NCBI GenBank assembly: GCA_024509875.1
Contig: JAMPIV010009915.1
Span: 1-64,000 of the forward strand
Direction: 5' to 3'
Source of the DNA: Oreohelix idahoensis
Taxonomy: Eukaryota > Mollusca > Gastropoda > Stylommatophora > Oreohelicidae
DNA: 64,000 bases
The stretch's first letter is position 1. Each line of letters opens with the position of its first letter. The translations under genes and the position numbers were made by a program. Below, one piece after another: positions 1-10,238 of the stretch. The notes beneath the pieces were generated by a model. It did no database searches and was not told where the DNA came from. It worked only from the letters and a program-made list of their open reading frames with translations.

Positions 1-1362
1 TACGCCATTAGTCCTGGGAATATAATAAATTATACCCAAAATAAAATATTGGGGGTGACTGACAGCATAAAATCATTTCTGCTCATAAGATTTTTTTTTA
101 ACGTGTTTGAAAAAAATTTACGTTACAGAAATAGCCTACCATGTAAACTCCAAATTGATTGGAGCGCAACAAATGAAAGCCTAACCACGATTGGTCGGGC
201 TATAAATACTATCTTGGTTGTTAGGGGAAACGGGAAAAGGTAACATTTTTTCAAACACTTGTCGAAACGTGGCTCATTGGCCAGTCTCGCTGATATACAC
301 ACTTGGGAGCGTTAGTTCGAGACCACTTGTTTTAAATGATCTTGATAAAGCAACATACAGTGCGTTGAAGCCAGCTCATTACATTTGTATACTAAAATAA
401 AAGCCTGGAACATAATCAGATGGGAATTTGTGCCAGTTTGTGCCAGAATTCATTGCTAACCAACGTATCTGTGTTTATTCGTATGAATTGTGGGACAGTG
501 GTCTTGATGGTACTGAGCAGCACCTGGTCAGAGCTTTGCTGAATCCAGTGTCGGACAGCATACTCCTTGGTCCTTTTAGCTATCAGTGAGGTGTCTCCAG
601 AGCCCAGAGGAGAATTCGAGCAGAGGAGTCCTTTCCTGCCGCCATCACGCCAGATAAGCTAACTTGGCCAGCTGAGCTCAACATTATGTCCCCTCATCTT
701 GAAATGCCTTTATAAAATTAACATTAAGAGGGGAATTTACTTGTCTTAATATCAGGAACTGTGAACATCTCCAATACTAGTCCCTAAAGACAAACTATTG
801 AAGTCATGATGACAAATACCAACAGAGCTTGAACAAAACAAAACCAGTATTACCTCATTTTACTACTACACAACTGACACACATAGAACATTTGTAATAA
901 TATATGTCACTACAATATTCATATTAAATACATTCTGTACATAACTTGTAATTTAAATTGATTGTGATTCCTGATTCCCTTGTAGTTGAATCAGGACACA
1001 TATTCATTCATGCCAGTAATGAATACATATTGTTATTTGAAAGTTATCAGTGCCTCCTTTAAGATATTCTCATAGAGTGTTATATGTATGTGAGTGTCAC
1101 AGTGTTGTCAAGAGTAGTGGATTACATTAAATTGTTTATCTGTCTGTTGTTGTGACTTACACTTCATCATACACATACCCTAGACACAAAACGTAGTCAC
1201 CACACTATTCCAGAATAATTCTGACTGAGATATATAGATATGTGGTAGCAAGTAAGGTTATCTATAATACACTACTCTTAATAGATATAGATACCTTCAC
1301 AGCTGATCTCAGTCAGTACACTAAGTTCCCTATAAGTTTTTATAACATCCCACTTCACCACA
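1..1362 (+). mobile_element. 5' LTR (left-truncated) of old Gypsy element A
   Basis: The segment aligns by eye with the 3' two thirds of the 2-kb LTRs further right: the same TATA-containing stretch near 200, the AATAAA plus AGCCTGGGA block near 397, the GAATTGTGGGAC block at 485, and the terminal CTTCACCACA at 1353-1362. It is clearly diverged from those copies, so older. The left part of the LTR lies outside the window. Small ORFs here are not conserved in the other LTRs and I do not treat them as genes. Confidence 0.85.
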
Positions 1363-2541
1363 GTCTAGAACAAATTATGAGATAGATAAGAAGGGGAAAG
1401 ACAAAATCTATCATGTGAATCTCCTGAAGAAATATTTGGAAAGAGAAAATCAAGAAGAGACACATTTGTTGACCTTGTCTATTGCAATGGAGATGAAAAT
1501 GGAACCACTTTCATCATTTGAATATCCATTACACCCCTGTGAGACAGCTGCACAGGTGAAAATCAGTACACATTTAACGAAAGATCAGAAGGAGAGAGTG
1601 CAACGGGTTCTAGATGATCATACAGAGGTGTTAACTGACCGTCCGGGGCATACAAACTTATTGGAATATGATATGAAACTTATAGACCCCACACCTGTAT
1701 GTATGAAGGCATATTCGATTCCTTTCGCTAAGGAGAAAGCCTTGAAGGAAGAGATAGACTATTTGTTGAAGGAAGGAATCATTTCACACAGTGAATCTTC
1801 CTATAGTTCCAGTGTGGTGCTCTTAAGAAAACCCTCTGGAGAACATAGACTCTGTATAGATTACAGGAGACTGAATGATATCACAGAAGGTCAGGTGGAT
1901 CCATTGCCGGATACACATCAGCATTTTGCCAGCCTGAATAAAGCTAAATATTTCTCAAAGGTGGATCTGAGCAAAGGCTACTATCAGATTCCAGTAAAGC
2001 CTGAGGATAGACCTTATCTAGCTTTTAGTACCTCAGAGGGACACTATGAATTTAACAGATTGCCATTTGGATTGAAAAATGCGCCCAGTGTCTTCTCTAG
2101 AATGATGAGGATATTATTGGATCCACTACACAACTCAGATATCACCATATAGATCAACTCCTCATAAAGTACAATTTGAGGAACATCTAATATTCTCGGG
2201 ACATGTCGTTGAACAGACTCAGAGAAGAGAAATGGTGAATATGGATTGCTAAGCAGCATTAAGACAAGCAGTAGCACTTGCAGCTGTTCAGTAACATAAC
2301 TGAAATGGATTCCTGGATTGCAGAGGTCTGAAGCAACCTTCGTCAGTAGTGCTTACTTTGAATTGACCCACCTGCATTAACCCATGATAAAAATAAAATC
2401 AGCGAAACGTTGATGCGGATTTTCTAAGCCGCCATCCGTGTGATGAGAATCACAGTGATCACCAGGAATAATATTAAATTTCTCTATGTGTATATAGAAT
2501 TATGGACTGACATATGATGTCTGTTTTAAGTGGGGAGAATT
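1363..2541 (+). pseudogene. Element A internal remnant: integrase C-terminus plus partial reverse transcriptase
   Basis: Directly after the LTR end the sequence jumps into the middle of pol, so the primer site, gag and most of the integrase region are deleted. An open stretch at 1375-2152 matches the integrase GPY/F tail (KIYHVNLLKKY) followed by RT up to the LPFGLKNAPSVF motif, then stops where the FMDD box should come. From 2153 to about 2400 the match is poor and most of RT and RNase H is missing. The extreme C-terminus (FLSRHP) reappears near 2421-2440, followed by the polypurine tract at 2529-2537. It is a dead copy of the family seen intact at 8109-18201. Confidence 0.85.
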
Positions 2542-3737
2542 TGTGGTGAAAAATTCTAATCCACATATATAAATTAAAAAATAGATGTAAAGCCGAACGA
2601 AATAATACGAAAGAATGAAGAATAGTGAAAGACCAGTGCTTTCACAATAGCGTACGCCTGTGTTGTAGAACGCCATAATGGCTGAACAAGAAACCCCTTT
2701 TTCTACTTTGTCTGCATGAACTGTAACGTACGATAGTAAAAGCCTACACGCGTTTCTAAAAATAAAACTGGTACTGTATTTCTTAGACGACCTTGATAGG
2801 CACACTGCTTAATGACCTAGATATAATACTACATTAATGTCATTATACACACTACGTTATCCTAAAAGACAGACGGGCTTAGAAGAGAGAGAGAGAGAGA
2901 GATGCACGGAGGAACGCATGCAATGGTACCACGTCGTCTCGCGATTAAAAAGTGAACGCCAATCCCACGCGAAAGGCATGCAGGCCTGATTTTTTCAAAT
3001 AAACAGTGATAAAAAACACTAACGATACGAGGTTAGGTTTTGAAAACAGGTTTAAGCTCTTATTGGGAAACCTGACATTCTACTGATTTATGTCTAAGCT
3101 CCTGACATTAGTCTGACAGTACAGAAGGCATCCCTTGGTATGGAAGTGAACGGGTGGTAGAAGCAAATACACGACTATCTTCGAAAAATACATATTTTGA
3201 ACGAAGCCATTTAGCCCCATTAAACTTATATATTTGTGTGCCTTAGGACTTGCTGACAAAGAATATGTTATGTGTTACGCAAATAGTCTAGTAATTAACA
3301 AATTATAGCCAAAATACTATAGTGGGGTTGTCTGACAGCACAAGATCATATTTGCTCATAATGGCATGTTTGAAAAACACTGCTTTAGGGGAAATAAGGC
3401 CAACATGTTAGATACGATTTGATTGGCTGTAGTAATATGTAAGGCGAAACCTTATTAGTCGAACGGCAAATCCTATTATTGTTGTTAATGGCAACGTGTA
3501 GGATGGGTAAAAAATTTTCAAAGGCTCTTGTAAACATGGTCTCATTGGTTAGAACGTTCGATATAGTCAACTAGAAGCGTCAGTTCAGGGCCAGTTTTGA
3601 AAATAAATTTTGTGAGAATCAAGTGCGTTGAGATCAAACTAATATTTTTCTAATAAAAGCCTGGGATAAGGCAGATCAAAATTGTGCCAGAATTCATCGC
3701 CAGTCAATGTTACTTGTGTATATTTCCTTGAATTGTG

Positions 3738-3765
3738 GTAAGCTAGACATATTTCTTATATATAT

Positions 3766-3845
<80 letters not shown>

Positions 3846-4207
3846 GAAAATTGAATATGAAATGATAAATTGTGTCTGTATGTGTGTGGTTCAGTAGCAA
3901 ACAGAAGGCAAAGCCTAGATATTGCTCCACCATGTAAAAGCTTGTCAGAGAGGAGTATAACTGCATAGGCATATATGGGATTGCCAAATAGTAACATGAC
4001 ACCTATCCTATTGTATAGAAGGAATTAACGCTGGAATTGCAGAGGCGTTGTAAACATTAGGGAGAGGAATACTGGTGTATATTGTCACATGAGAAGCTAG
4101 CAGTTGGCCTACAGCGCTGAACTCTGTGTTTATAATGTCCTGTACTTCAGTGTGGAAATATATTATATATTAGTTCTGAAGAAGGAGGTACAACCTTCTT
4201 ATTTCAG
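3738..4207 (+). other. 470-bp GT-AG intron-like insertion in the U5 part of the LTR
   Basis: In the other four LTR copies the local sequence reads TGTGGGACC or TGTGGGACA without a break. Here it reads TGTG, then GTAAGC...CTTATTTCAG, then GGACC. Removing 3738-4207 restores the uninterrupted LTR to the base. The donor (G|GTAAG) and the pyrimidine-rich acceptor (CCTTCTTATTTCAG) are good matches to spliceosomal sites. An inverted repeat AAGAAGG/CCTTCTT lies just before the acceptor. The segment contains a long (AT)n run. An alternative reading is an insertion with a 2-bp GG duplication. Confidence 0.6.
3757..3842. repeat. (AT)n microsatellite
   Basis: About 85 bp of alternating TA with one break (AATAT near 3776). 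It lies inside the intron-like insertion. The Tyr/Ile-rich ORFs across it are translations of the repeat. Confidence 0.97.
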
Positions 4208-5069
4208 GGACCGTGGTACTGAAGTATTAGAGCAGCACCTGGTCTGAGTTTGGCTGGATCCAGAGGGCTGGCAGCAGACTCCTTGTCCAAGATATCGACC
4301 AGTGGTGTATTTTAAGATAACTGAGAAGCAAGCGAGCAGAGGAGAAGTTTCCTGCCGCCGACATATGAGCTAAGAAGTTGTCAGCCAGAGCAGCTCACCC
4401 TTGTATAACCCACCTTAAAATTGACTATAATACTAAATCAAGAGGGACAGTTATTGTATTACAAATAAAAATAAATTGTGAACCCTTCAATATTATTTCC
4501 ACCAGTAACAAACACATGAAGTCGTGATGACAAACAACAACCTAGCTTCAAAAGCCAGTATTACCTCATAATACTACATCACAACCCTACACACATATTG
4601 TAATAATATTATATGTCAGGACAAAGATCCTTTGTATAAATTTTGTACATAAACATTGTGTTTACATTTGATTGTGATTCCTGATTCACTCTGTAGTTGG
4701 ATCAGGATATCTATTCTTGAAAGAAACTAATACATAATTTAAAAGTTAACACTTGACTTACTTAAGCTAGTCTTCTAGAGTGTTATATGTATGTGCTTGT
4801 CATAGTGTTGTAAAGTGTTGTGGATCTTAATTTAAGTGTTTATCTGTCTGTTGGTTGTTGTGAACTTACACTTCATCACTATCATAACCCTAGACATTCA
4901 ACGTAGTCATCACAATATTCCAGAATAAGTCTGATTGAGGTCTAAATGTGGTAGCAAAGTAAGGTCATCTGTAACACACCACACTTATTAGATACAGATA
5001 CCTTCACAGCTGATCTCAGTCAGTACACTAAGTCCCCAATAACTATTTATATAATCCCAACTTACCACA

Positions 5070-5538
5070 AAGAGGTCGACAGATTGGCAAAGGATGGGGG
5101 AAAGCTGCCTCAACCTGATACAAGCGTAACTTTCGAAGAGGCAAAGAGTTTTTTAAGAACCAGATACAGAAAAAAATATGATGCATAACACAAACTAAAT
5201 AATGCATATTACCAGCTCAGCAGAAGAAAGAAGAAGTGATAATCTTCATATTCCGCACGGGCCACAACAGATTGGTATACCATCTATTCAACAAGATAGA
5301 GGTAGGAACTGCTGATGAGTGTAACTGTGGCACCGATAAAATAACTGCTGAACATCTGCTTCAAAGATGCTCAACTTATGAGCAACAGAGAAAGCACATA
5401 TGGTCGTCATCAGTACCATTCCTGGAAAAAATCTATGGGGATACAATTAGTATGAAGCTGAAGACTGCTTTTTTTTCCAAATATTCAAGTAGACGTCTGA
5501 AAGTGGACGAAGATGAAGAAGATATGGTAACTTGCTAG
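5070..5538 (+). pseudogene. LINE fragment: end of RNase H domain and C-terminal zinc-binding tail
   Basis: Right after the element A LTR, translation gives EVDRLAKDGGKLPQ, typical of the end of a LINE-encoded RNase H. It continues through a broken stretch into FRTGHNRLVYHLFNK and the Cys/His tail CNCGTDKITAEHLLQRC. This order (RNase H end, RTGHNRL, C-x-C...H...C) is found in RNase-H-bearing non-LTR elements such as the Jockey and I groups. There are stops near 5185 and 5237, so it is dead. The 5' part of the LINE is displaced beyond element A, outside the window. Confidence 0.7.
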
Positions 5539-5827
5539 TTATAATTTCTTTTCAAGACTGATATACAACAGCAGCAAAATTAGATAGACATACAGGCAAC
5601 ATAAACGAGATGCTTCCGAGAGATTCGGGGAATTTCATACATAGATTTAAAACAACGCAAAAGGAAAAAGCGCTGGGAAGATCATGAAACACTTTAGTGA
5701 GGTCATATAAAGATCTACACATAATAGTGAAAACGCACAAACCTTCAACGACATTGCCATGTGTCAAGGTCATATTGGTCGCCCAGTACTTTCTTCTTTG
5801 ATCCTTAACCGCCAACCATCAAAGCAG
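5539..5827. other. No recognisable gene; left flank and possible 3' UTR of the RTE LINE
   Basis: The segment lies between the LINE RNase-H fragment and the stop codon of the minus-strand RTE ORF at 5828-5830. Part of it may be the short RTE 3' UTR, but I cannot place the end of the element. Confidence 0.4.
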
Positions 5828-5917
5828 TCAGCGACCATCACGCCTGGTGGCGTCTTGTAGGGCAGCAACAAATAGATTCCACTGTGCTCGGTCGGCGGCC
5901 ATCCTTAGTACAGTGCC
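5828..5917 (-). pseudogene. RTE LINE ORF, last about 30 codons (separated from the rest by the Gypsy array)
   Basis: Read on the minus strand, this encodes MAADRAQWNLFVAAL...ATRRDGR and a stop at 5828-5830, the usual C-terminal ending of RTE-type ORFs. It stops abruptly at the left LTR boundary. The reading frame resumes at 20266 on the other side of the LTR array, with GTGCC shared at both junctions, so this is one gene split by a later insertion. Confidence 0.85.
5913..5917. repeat. Left target-site duplication GTGCC of the Gypsy array
   Basis: GTGCC directly precedes the first LTR (TGTCGTGAG...) and the same five bases follow the last LTR (...ACCACA) at 20266-20270. Five bases is normal for Ty3/Gypsy integration. 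Confidence 0.92.
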
Positions 5918-7934
5918 TGTCGTGAGAAATTCTAATCCACATATATAAATTAAGAAGTAAATGTAAAGCCTAACAAATAACTTCAATAAAAGGAAAGAAG
6001 AATGGTAAAGAACAGTGCTGTCACAATGACTGTACTCGAAATCCCCCTTGTTTTCTAATTCGTCTGCAAATTGTAACGTTTCACGTTGATAGTAAAAGCC
6101 TACTGCTTCAATACCCGCTTTCTACGATAAAACGTGTACTGCCTTTCTAAGAAAAATCTTGAGATACGCAAGCTGACCTATATTTAATATTCCATTCATG
6201 TCATTGTATACACTAAGTTACCATAAACGAAAGACAGATGGACTAAGGATAGAAAGAAAGGGAGGGGCTGAAAGCCGGAACGCAGGCAATACTACCACAG
6301 TCTCGCGATACACAATTACTACCATCACGCGTGTAAGGCCACAAGCACTAGTTTTTTTTTTTTCAAATCGACAGTGATAAAAAACACTACCCATACGAGT
6401 TAGGTTTTAAAAAACCTGAAAAACGCTTATAAGGAAACATGACATTATACTGGTTTACGTTTGAAAACATTACAGTACCCAGACACCACATCGTATTCGA
6501 AGTGAACAGGAGGTAGAAGAAAATGCATATTTTGAACGCAGCCCCTTAGCCCCATTAAATTTATATATTTGGGTTCCTTAGGACTTGCTGACAAAGAATA
6601 TGTTAAACGTTACGCAAATAGTCTAGGAATTAACAAATTATAGCCAAAAGAAATAGTGAGGGATGTCAGACAACACCAAAATCAGAATCGCTCAGTGGCA
6701 GATTTTCACACTACCATTGTACGGGAAATAGGCTGACATGTTACCTCCTATTTGATTGGCGGAAAGTAAATGTAAGGCTAAACACGATTAGTCGGACTAT
6801 AAATATTGATTCTTTGTTGTTAGGGAAACGGGAGTAGGAGTACTTTTTTTCAAACGCTTGGGTAAACATGGCACGATTGGTTAGACCCGCCAATATAGTC
6901 AATCAGAGGCGTCAGGTCAGCACCACATTTTCAAATAAACTTACTAAAGAACCAGTGCGTTGAGCGCCAGTGCATATTTTTCTAAATAAAAGCCTGGGAC
7001 ATCGGCAGATCGAAATTGTGCTATATTCATTGCCAGTCAACGTAACTGTGTATTATTCCATGAATTGTGGGACCGTGGTCCTAAAGTTATTGAGCAGCAC
7101 CTGGTCTGAGCTTTGCTGAACCTAGAGGCTGACAGCATACTCCTGGGTCCAGATAGTGACCAGTGAGGTGTCTCCAGAACACAGGGAGGCTATCGAGCAG
7201 AGGAGTCTTTTCCTGCCGCCATCACGAAAGATAAGCGTCTGTGGCCAGAGGAGCTCAACATTATGCCCCCCTTCAAAATCTGACTTTATAATAAAACAAA
7301 GGGAAAATACAGTGTTTAAATTGATAGGAACTGTGAACTTTTCCCCATACTATTTCCAAGATAAACAAACACTTGAAGTCATGATGACAAATAACAACAT
7401 AGCTTGAAAAAAACAAAACCAGTATTACCTCATATTACTACTACACAACTGACACACATAGGATAATATTAATAAAATATGTCACTACAAGGTTCATATT
7501 GATAAATTCTGTACATATAAATTGTAATTACAATTGATTGTGATTCCTGTTCACTATGTATTTGAATCAGGACACATATATTAGTGACAGTAATTAATAC
7601 ATATTTATATTTGAAACTTTACCAGTGCCTCATTTCAGATAGTCTTATAGAGTGTTAAATGTGTGTGAGTGTCACAGTGTTGTCAAGTGTGGTGGAATAA
7701 ATTAAATTGTTTATCTGTCTGTTGTTGTTGTGACTTACACTTCATCATATACATACCCTAGACATTTAACGTAGTCATCACAATATTCCAGAATAATTCT
7801 GACTGAGGTATAATGTGGTAGCAAGTAAGGTTATCTGTAGAACACTACTCCTATTAGATACAGATACCTTCACAGCTGATCTCAGTCAGTACACAAGTCC
7901 CCTATAAATATTTATAACATCCCACTTTACCACA
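5918..7934 (+). mobile_element. LTR 1 (5' LTR of copy 1)
   Basis: It begins TGTCGTGAGAAATTC and ends CTTTACCACA (TG...CA), about 2,017 bp. A TATA box near 6798 and an AATAAA near 6985 divide it roughly into U3, a short R and a long U5 of about 0.9 kb. An 83-codon ORF at 7156-7407 is also open in LTR 2 and, with an in-frame deletion, in LTR 3. This is expected for such young copies and is not evidence of function. Confidence 0.95.
6798..6990 (+). promoter_or_regulatory. LTR core promoter and polyadenylation signal
   Basis: TATAAATATT at 6798-6807 is preceded by an inverted CCAAT motif (GATTGG near 6751). AATAAA is at 6985-6990. The same pair occurs in LTR 2 (12973, 13159) and LTR 3 (19149, 19335). 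The spacing suggests transcription starting near 6830 and ending shortly after 6990, leaving the last 0.9 kb of the LTR as U5. Confidence 0.55.
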
Positions 7935-7939
7935 TATAT

Positions 7940-7957
7940 TGGGGTCTCGCTCCCGGA
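7940..7957 (+). other. Putative tRNA primer-binding site
   Basis: TGGGGTCTCGCTCCCGGA starts five bases inside the 5' LTR and begins with TGG, as required to pair with a tRNA CCA end. The same sequence is at 14114-14131 in copy 2. I could not assign the tRNA. Confidence 0.55.
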
Positions 7958-8108
7958 ATATTGAACTTTCTCCTATTATATATATTGGGAATAATAAAGA
8001 ATTAAAAGGTATCCTTGGGTGGAAATAAATAAGGTTGAGCTCTCAGTGCCTGTAGTGTCCTTAGATAATTATTGAAAGATTGAATTGTTTACAATTGCAT
8101 TTTAGACA

Positions 8109-9554
8109 ATGGCCGACTTGGCAAAATTTCGATCTGCTGCTGTACAGACTGCGAAAGAGTTAGGAATGGACGGGCAAATTATGATTGCTTATGTCACTGC
8201 TGAATGTGACAAATATATTGAACGGGAAAAAAGAAGATTAGAAAAAGAGACCGAAAGAAAGTCAGAGGCTGAAAAAGAAATTAAGAGGTTGCAGATTGAG
8301 GCTGACAAAGAGGCTAAAGCATTGGAAGCCGAGGAAAGAAGACAGGCTGCAGAAAGAGAAGAGAAGAAATTAGCTGCAGAAAGGGAAGACAAAAGATTAG
8401 CTGCAGAGAGGGAAGCAGAAAAGGAGGAGAAGAGATTACAAAGGGAATATGAGTTACGACTAAGGGAGTTTGAGTTTCAAGGCCATGCTCCTGAAAATGG
8501 TGCCAGTCCCTTTGCCTCTGATGCCACTGCTAGCCAGGGAGCCTCAACCTCAGCTATGAATTTTCATTTAGATCATTTCGTTGAGAAAGACGATGATATT
8601 GAGAGCTATCTAAATAGATATGAACTATTGGCTACCACATATGGGTTAGAGAGAGAAAGGTGGAGCTTAAAGTTATCTCAAGGTCTTCGTGGGGCAGCTT
8701 ATGAAGTTTTTGCCAAAATGAGCAGAGGTGATCAGGAAAATTATGACATGCTAAAGCAGGCTCTTTTGTTAAGATATGAAAAGAACGCAGAATTTTATAG
8801 GAAAAAAATTAGGAATGCTAAACTACTGTCAGGTGAAACCTATCACCAGTTCTCTGCACGGTTAGAGACATACTTGGAGAAATGGACTTCTCTGGGGAAA
8901 ACCCAAGATCTTAAGGAAATGGTCCTTACAGAACAACTAAGAGAGTCCATGGCTCCAGACCTGAGAAAGTTTCTCATGGAACAAGGTGCAGAGAGGCTGG
9001 GTGAGTTGCTAAATGTTGCTGAAAGGTATCAAGCGGCTCAGGCAGAGGTATCAGGTAATAAAAAGAAACAGGTAGAAAATTTTAGGGCACCACAGAACTT
9101 TAATAAATTTGATCCTAGAGATCAAAACAAAGGTAAGCACCAGTTTGATAGGCCACGGTATGACAATAAAAATAAAACCCCACATTTCGATGAAAGGAAA
9201 TATGATGAAAGAGAATCTTTCAACCAAGGAAAAAGGTGGTGTAAGAATTGTCAGATGAACAATCATGACACTGGCCATTGTAGAAGGAAACCTGTGTATA
9301 TGGCCACCCTTCAGGTCAGGTCGACCTCAAGACAGGAGGAGGATATTATGTTAGATACCACTCCAGATGAGATGAGGAAGGCACAGGCTGGGGATAAGAC
9401 CCTCAAGCCTTGTTTCAGGAAATTGTCAACTTGTCATACAACTCCAGGCAAGGGAGATTTTTACATGAAAAACAAATTGATGTATAGGAAGACTGGAGCT
9501 AGATCCAAAGGTCAGGGACAGCTGGTATTCCTAAAAGATATAGGGCAGAATTAA
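8109..9554 (+). CDS. gag: Gag polyprotein, copy 1, running into an integrase N-terminal remnant
   Basis: 481 codons starting MADLAKFRSAAVQ. Residues about 35-125 are Lys/Glu-rich heptads likely to form a coiled coil. Residues about 155-320 are helical and resemble the SCAN-type capsid domain (YLEKW, EMVLTEQLRESM, GELLNVAERYQ), which has been linked to Gmr1-like Gag proteins. A CCHC zinc knuckle lies at Cys378, Cys381, His386, Cys391. After it there is no protease motif; instead the last 80 residues (DIMLDTTPDEM, FYMKNKLMYRK) match the start of a Gypsy integrase zinc-binding region. The frame then stops at 9552, a point also present in copy 2. Gag would form the particle and package element RNA in the cytoplasm. 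Confidence 0.9.
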   Translation: MADLAKFRSAAVQTAKELGMDGQIMIAYVTAECDKYIEREKRRLEKETERKSEAEKEIKRLQIEADKEAKALEAEERRQAAEREEKKLAAEREDKRLAAEREAEKEEKRLQREYELRLREFEFQGHAPENGASPFASDATASQGASTSAMNFHLDHFVEKDDDIESYLNRYELLATTYGLERERWSLKLSQGLRGAAYEVFAKMSRGDQENYDMLKQALLLRYEKNAEFYRKKIRNAKLLSGETYHQFSARLETYLEKWTSLGKTQDLKEMVLTEQLRESMAPDLRKFLMEQGAERLGELLNVAERYQAAQAEVSGNKKKQVENFRAPQNFNKFDPRDQNKGKHQFDRPRYDNKNKTPHFDERKYDERESFNQGKRWCKNCQMNNHDTGHCRRKPVYMATLQVRSTSRQEEDIMLDTTPDEMRKAQAGDKTLKPCFRKLSTCHTTPGKGDFYMKNKLMYRKTGARSKGQGQLVFLKDIGQN

Positions 9555-10238
9555 TAAGGAGCCTACATGTGAAACCAGATGGGGACCATGAAAAAATAGG
9601 TACCATCATCCAAAAGGTGGCTCACAATTATTATTGGCCCAAGGCAAGGTGGGACATTGAGAATTTTGTAGAAAGGTGTAGCATAGCACATGAGGGAACA
9701 CCCACAAGTGGGAACATTGATCAGGACCTGGACACGCCACGGGGCAACCGTAGGCCTGACAATAAAAAGAAAAAAAATTTGATAAAGTGGACCAAATGGA
9801 ATGGAAAGCCCCTTTTCACGGACAAGCTTCACTTAACTGTTTTACAATGGCCACTATGCGGCGAGTGCAAAAAGATGTCTTACCCCAGAATAAGCCGAAA
9901 ATCCCTCAATCGGACTTAAACAAACTGGAGGAATAAGATGTAGAGAGGAAATCTCTCATCAAGAATTTTAAGTGGGGAGAAAGCCCCAAGAGGAAAATTG
10001 GTAGCGGTCGTTTTGTGCATGATAATTCTGGGAAGAAAAATCATCACTACAGAGCTTCGGGTGGAAAGGACCTGGCATGTGCCAGGAGAAATAAGTTTCC
10101 GAATTTAAAAGTCCATATGTAGCTCTGTTAAGAACGTGGACTGATGAAAAGGCAGAGGAAAATATTACATCCTCATACCAATATGTGAATGAGCTGACCA
10201 CTCGTTTAAAAACTGGCTGAAAACTTGCCAATGAAAAT
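9555..10238 (+). pseudogene. Integrase remnant, copy 1 (zinc-binding part, catalytic core missing)
   Basis: The H2C2 region continues in another frame (HVKPDGDH...KVAHNYYWPKARWDIENFVERC), so a 1-bp shift separates it from the Gag ORF. The last zinc Cys is not seen (CSIAH). I find no D, D-35-E core. Its place is taken by about 350 bp of sequence I do not recognise, after which the end of the core region reappears (TDEKAEENITSSYQY near 10140). A TGA replaces the TGG of copy 2 at about 10218. Both copies share the same deletion and the same shift, so these predate the array. Confidence 0.8.

Larger units (their letters stand above)
2542..5069 (+). mobile_element. 3' LTR of element A
   Basis: It starts TGTGGTGAAAAATTC after a polypurine tract and ends CTTACCACA, matching the ends of the 2.0-kb LTRs at 5918, 12094 and 18269. 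It is about 0.5 kb longer than those because of a 470-bp insertion at 3738-4207. The DNA following it (5070 on) is LINE RNase-H sequence, so the element inserted into a LINE; the other flank is outside the window and the target duplication cannot be confirmed. Confidence 0.85.

Noticed and set aside
3694..4002. Tyr/Ile-repeat ORFs on the minus strand
   Set aside because: Translation of the (AT)n microsatellite.
9740..10130. Captured host gene in the Gypsy element
   Set aside because: The open stretch is short, interrupted in copy 1 and matches nothing I know; kept only as a finding to check.
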